From IMG/VR virus record IMGVR_UViG_3300036985_003956, positions 1 to 41,230 of that record: a stretch of 41,230 nucleotides of DNA, one strand, 5' to 3'. The DNA is from a virus. Below the pieces are notes generated by a model. The model was given only the letters and a program-made list of their open reading frames with translations, did no database searches and was not told the origin of the DNA. Below, in pieces: positions 39,189-41,230 of the stretch (the first letter of the stretch is position 1; each line of letters starts with the position of its first letter). A program made the translations under genes and the position numbers.

Positions 39189-39320
39189 CTAAAATAAAAA
39201 TGCCTCAGCCGGGACAATAAAGATTGCTCTGCCAGAAGCTCCCGGACTGAGGCGATTAGACAAAAAAATACCGGCGAGGTTTTCTTTCTCGTCGGTTAGA
39301 TTGTCGGTGTAATTTCTCAT
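39189..39320 (-). CDS. leader ORF B overlapping an attenuator-like hairpin (43 aa)
   Basis: AAGGGATAAAAA precedes ATG 39320. The C-terminal half (GIFLSNRLSPGASGRAIF...) is read through the hairpin at 39202-39253 and ends in the T-run. It has the same plan and partly alignable ending as leader ORF A at 5238-5399. Probably a regulatory leader peptide for the recombination operon. Confidence 0.5.
   Translation of the reverse strand: MRNYTDNLTDEKENLAGIFLSNRLSPGASGRAIFIVPAEAFLF
39202..39253 (-). terminator. attenuator-like branched hairpin ahead of the ERF operon
   Basis: Stem GCCTCAG/CTGAGGC (7 bp) stacked on CCGGGA/TCCCGG (6 bp) with one bulged base; inside are CAAT/ATTG and a GCT..AGC hairpin. 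Leftward it is followed by ATTTTTATTTT, then the ERF ribosome site. Strong enough to end or pause transcription. Confidence 0.7.
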
Positions 39321-39345
39321 TTTTTATCCCTTCTGGCAATGGTTA

Positions 39346-39374
39346 AATATAACATGGAATTTATGGTTTGTCAA
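39346..39374 (-). promoter_or_regulatory. promoter of the recombination operon
   Basis: -35 TTGACA (39369-39374), 17-bp spacer, -10 TATATT (39346-39351). The -35 lies in the end of the upstream gene. Leader ORF B starts 26 bases downstream. Confidence 0.8.
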
Positions 39375-39576
39375 GAAATTTTATCAAATCCACAGGAACA
39401 TTTTTAACGGTTCCATCATCCATTTCGACGATTGCAGTTGAGAAGTTTCCTGCACCTGATTCAAACTCTTGATAGTCGGAACCATACCGAATAAAGATTC
39501 CTTCCGAAATTCTCATTTTATCGAATGTGTTTTGTCCTGCGACCTTCTCCCATTTATAAATCTCAACCCTTCTCAT
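39361..39576 (-). CDS. hypothetical protein (71 aa)
   Basis: Beta-rich small protein (SEGIFIRYGSDYQEFESGAG; AIVEMDDGTVKNVPVDLIKF). GGAGGACAG precedes ATG 39576. The last strand pattern is common in phage proteins of unknown role. Confidence 0.65.
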   Translation of the reverse strand: MRRVEIYKWEKVAGQNTFDKMRISEGIFIRYGSDYQEFESGAGNFSTAIVEMDDGTVKNVPVDLIKFLDKP

Positions 39577-39606
39577 CTGTCCTCCTTATTTTGTCTTTCC
39601 CCATTG

Positions 39607-40065
39607 TTAATTTTTGTCAAGCAAATGTTTATGCTCGTGTATGTTTCCGATGACTTCACCGCTATTGGGAAGTTTGGCTCTATCATTAACAAATTCTCCC
39701 AATTCATAGCTCCTCCCTTTTTCACTAATTATTGTTCCCACCCATTTTGTTCTACACCATTCGACTTTAATCAATATTGTCCCATCATCCCTTTTGTAGT
39801 CTCTTAAAAATACTGTCCATTCATTACTTTTTACAATATCACCTTCAAAAATCTCAGTGCCTTTTAAATCATATAGTCCGGTGAATTCTTCCCATCCGTC
39901 AATATTGGCAAAAGAAATACCTGATAAATCTCCATAATGGTCTCTAACTGGTTTTTGCATGGAATATTGAGGAGACATCCAATTTATTGTATTAGGAAGA
40001 ATATTTAAGTATCCGAATTTTTTTATTTCTTTGTCCCATGCCCTCAGTCTAATATTTCTCATCAT
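39607..40065 (-). CDS. YopX family protein (152 aa)
   Basis: RNIRLRAWDKEIKKFGY at the N-terminus, FTGLYDLKGTEIFEGDIVKSN in the middle and SGEVIGNIHEHKHLL at the end are the YopX family signature. Members are frequent in phages; function unknown. Start at either of two adjacent ATGs. Confidence 0.88.
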   Translation of the reverse strand: MMRNIRLRAWDKEIKKFGYLNILPNTINWMSPQYSMQKPVRDHYGDLSGISFANIDGWEEFTGLYDLKGTEIFEGDIVKSNEWTVFLRDYKRDDGTILIKVEWCRTKWVGTIISEKGRSYELGEFVNDRAKLPNSGEVIGNIHEHKHLLDKN

Positions 40066-40171
40066 TCATCCTTTCCACCCCATGCAACGCCCTGTACGCC
40101 GCTTCCGGGTGTATGATTATTGCTGTTAAAAAATTCATCATATCGATATTAACTAAGTCTACGTTTAGCAT
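40049..40171 (-). CDS. hypothetical microprotein (40 aa)
   Basis: Start 40171 reduces overlap with the upstream gene; the frame is open to 40243. MNFLTAIIIHPEAAYRALHGV is hydrophobic. Ends 17 bases inside the YopX gene. Confidence 0.45.
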   Translation of the reverse strand: MLNVDLVNIDMMNFLTAIIIHPEAAYRALHGVERMNDEKY

Positions 40172-40355
40172 TTTCGTAATATTGGTTATCAAATCTTTGT
40201 TTGATTTCCCTAAAAATACCATACACTTTTTTACTATCAACATAATTAATCACTTTCATTATTGCGTCATGGTATGCCTGTTCTTTATCAGGGCTTCTTC
40301 TAAGCTGGTCTAAATCAATAACTAATTGTTTTATGGTAATTCTCTTCATCACCAT
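40149..40355 (-). CDS. hypothetical protein (68 aa)
   Basis: Basic helical protein (KRITIKQLVIDLDQLRRSPDK; GIFREIKQRFDNQYYENAKR). GGGATGGTG precedes an internal ATG at 40349. Overlaps the upstream gene's stop. No family. Confidence 0.6.
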   Translation of the reverse strand: MVMKRITIKQLVIDLDQLRRSPDKEQAYHDAIMKVINYVDSKKVYGIFREIKQRFDNQYYENAKRRLS

Positions 40356-40714
40356 CCCACTTTCATTTTTCTTATTTTATATCCGGGATAGAAATTTTTA
40401 ATATCCTTTTCCGCTTCCTCTTTTGTGAATAATTCAATAGTGTCTCTTTCGGTAATTATGTTTCTAGCTACAAAAAAATACCCCAGCTTATTTACGATTG
40501 CGTATTCTTTTTTATTGCTCATATTAACTTCTCCTGTTTTAGGTAAATCCACCTCACATTCCCCACACAACCCCGACTGCGTAGGTTCATCAATCTTCGT
40601 CCGGCACTCGTTACACCGGTACACATCGGGTTTCTCTGGTGGCCCCAACAAACTACCTATTCCCCTGTAAAACTCCTCTGGTGATTGGCTGTAGTGTCCG
40701 TCTGATAGTGGCAT
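40349..40714 (-). CDS. zinc-ribbon protein, possibly two fused genes (121 aa)
   Basis: The N-terminal half has CNEC and CGEC knuckles (YRCNECRTKID; GLCGECEVDL). The C-terminal half (MSNKKEYAIVNKLGYFFVA..., EAEKDIKNFYPGYKIRKM) is a separate small domain, and AGGAGAAGTTAAT lies just before its Met at about 40522. It may be made as two products. Confidence 0.6.
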   Translation of the reverse strand: MPLSDGHYSQSPEEFYRGIGSLLGPPEKPDVYRCNECRTKIDEPTQSGLCGECEVDLPKTGEVNMSNKKEYAIVNKLGYFFVARNIITERDTIELFTKEEAEKDIKNFYPGYKIRKMKVGW

Positions 40715-41230
40715 TATTTAACCTCCACAAAATTTCCGTTCTTGAGTTTATACCAAACATCTTCTTTTATTTTTACCCCGTCAACCAAAACAGATTTAAC
40801 TTCTTTTATGACCCACTCATTATTTTCTTGTTTCCACTCAGCTAAAACTAACCAGCAGGTTTTTTTACCTTTGGCTTTGTTTTCTATGCCTAACCCACAA
40901 GCAATAGATTGTTTCCCTTCAACGGAGGCGGCTGAGTAATAGCCCGTGTTGGAGGCGGCTGACCGATCGCCCGTGTTGGAGGCGGCTGAGTAATTGCCCG
41001 TGTTGGAGGCGGATGAGTAATCGCCCGTGTTGGAGGCGGCTGACCGATTGCCCGTGTTGGAGGCGGCTGACCGATCGCCCGTGTTGGAGGCGGCTGACCG
41101 ATTGCCCGTGTTGGAGGCGGCTGACTGATTGCCCGTGTTGGAGGCGGCTGAGTAATCGCCCGTGTTGGAGGCGGCTGACTGATTGCCCGTGTTGGAGGCG
41201 GCTGAGTAATAGCCCGTGTTGGAGGCGGCT
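40714..41230 (-). CDS. DUF7666-type repeat protein, C-terminal part (continues from the left end of the window)
   Basis: Enters from the right edge in the 9-residue repeat frame, with eleven repeats. It leaves the repeats at VEGKQSIACGLGIENKAKG and ends in a small domain (CWLVLAEW, then VDGVKIKEDVWYKLKNG) typical of the C-terminus of DUF7666 proteins. The TAA stop overlaps the ATG of the next gene (TAATG). It is the continuation of the gene at 1-549. The repeat number across the junction is uncertain because assembly ended inside the repeats. Confidence 0.85.
   Translation of the reverse strand, partial: AASNTGYYSAASNTGNQSAASNTGDYSAASNTGNQSAASNTGNRSAASNTGDRSAASNTGNRSAASNTGDYSSASNTGNYSAASNTGDRSAASNTGYYSAASVEGKQSIACGLGIENKAKGKKTCWLVLAEWKQENNEWVIKEVKSVLVDGVKIKEDVWYKLKNGNFVEVK
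40924..41230 (-). repeat. 27-bp tandem repeat, right block
   Basis: Eleven copies of the same 27-bp unit as at the left edge. Read N to C the variable pairs are YY, NQ, DY, NQ, NR, DR, NR, DY, NY, DR, YY. One unit carries an extra change (SSAS instead of SAAS). The last 16 bases equal the first 16 of the window. Confidence 0.95.

Noticed and set aside
1-41230. Integrase, CI-type repressor, DGR reverse transcriptase or DNA polymerase
   Set aside because: Looked for tyrosine/serine recombinase, RT (YxDD) and polymerase motifs in all long frames; none seen.

Overview
The window looks like one complete, roughly 41 kb podovirus-type tailed-phage genome, printed linearly but circularly permuted. 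Both ends lie inside the same 27-bp tandem repeat of one minus-strand gene: its start is at 549 and its stop at 40714. The last 16 bases repeat the first 16, in register. The order small terminase, large terminase, portal, scaffold, coat, then head-tail adaptor, nozzle and ejection-type proteins, with no tape-measure gene, is the P22/podovirus plan. A Gram-negative (diderm) host is suggested by an overlapping i-spanin/o-spanin pair, an O-antigen polymerase/ligase-like membrane protein and lipoproteins. The host cannot be named from sequence alone. No integrase or CI-type repressor was recognised, so a lytic life style is likely but not proven.

Layout. A 406-base control region (6651-7056) holds divergent promoters, repeated operator-like sites, two DnaA-box-like sequences and a perfect inverted repeat. 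Rightward from it (7057-29893) runs one long late arm: packaging and head genes, a prepilin-peptidase-like gene, secreted and cell-surface genes, a receptor-binding protein with a DGR-type variable C-terminus, a lysis cassette (holin, nested spanins, several membrane microproteins), then tail, fibre and ejection genes. Leftward (6650 to 1, continuing from 41230 to 29882) run tightly overlapping minus-strand genes: small regulators, two free endonucleases (DUF559, HNH), replication initiator and helicase-loader-like protein, MmcB-like nuclease, a CHAP lytic enzyme, the DUF7666 repeat protein, YopX, an ERF / YqaJ exonuclease / ssDNA-binding recombination module, RusA, many zinc-binding microproteins, a DUF1566 protein and a glycosyltransferase gene cut in two by an HNH endonuclease. 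The arms converge at about 29.9 kb.

How the parts work together. The leftward arm replicates and recombines DNA (initiator, loader, ERF, exonuclease, SSB, RusA). The rightward arm builds and releases particles. Surface-modifying genes (glycosyltransferase, O-antigen polymerase-like, prepilin peptidase-like) and variable adhesins (DGR-type fibre, DUF1566 protein, 9-residue repeat protein) suggest heavy investment in host-surface recognition or alteration.

Most unusual: (i) two DGR-type variable domains with no reverse transcriptase or template repeat in the genome; (ii) two leaders of the same design (strong promoter, short ORF, hairpin with U-rich tail) ahead of the DUF559 and ERF genes, plus a related hairpin ahead of the HNH gene; (iii) a 169-base, highly structured candidate RNA with tRNA-like ends at 37030-37198; (iv) an identical 11-base operator-like site inside two early promoters; (v) a phage-borne prepilin peptidase; (vi) the endonuclease-split glycosyltransferase.
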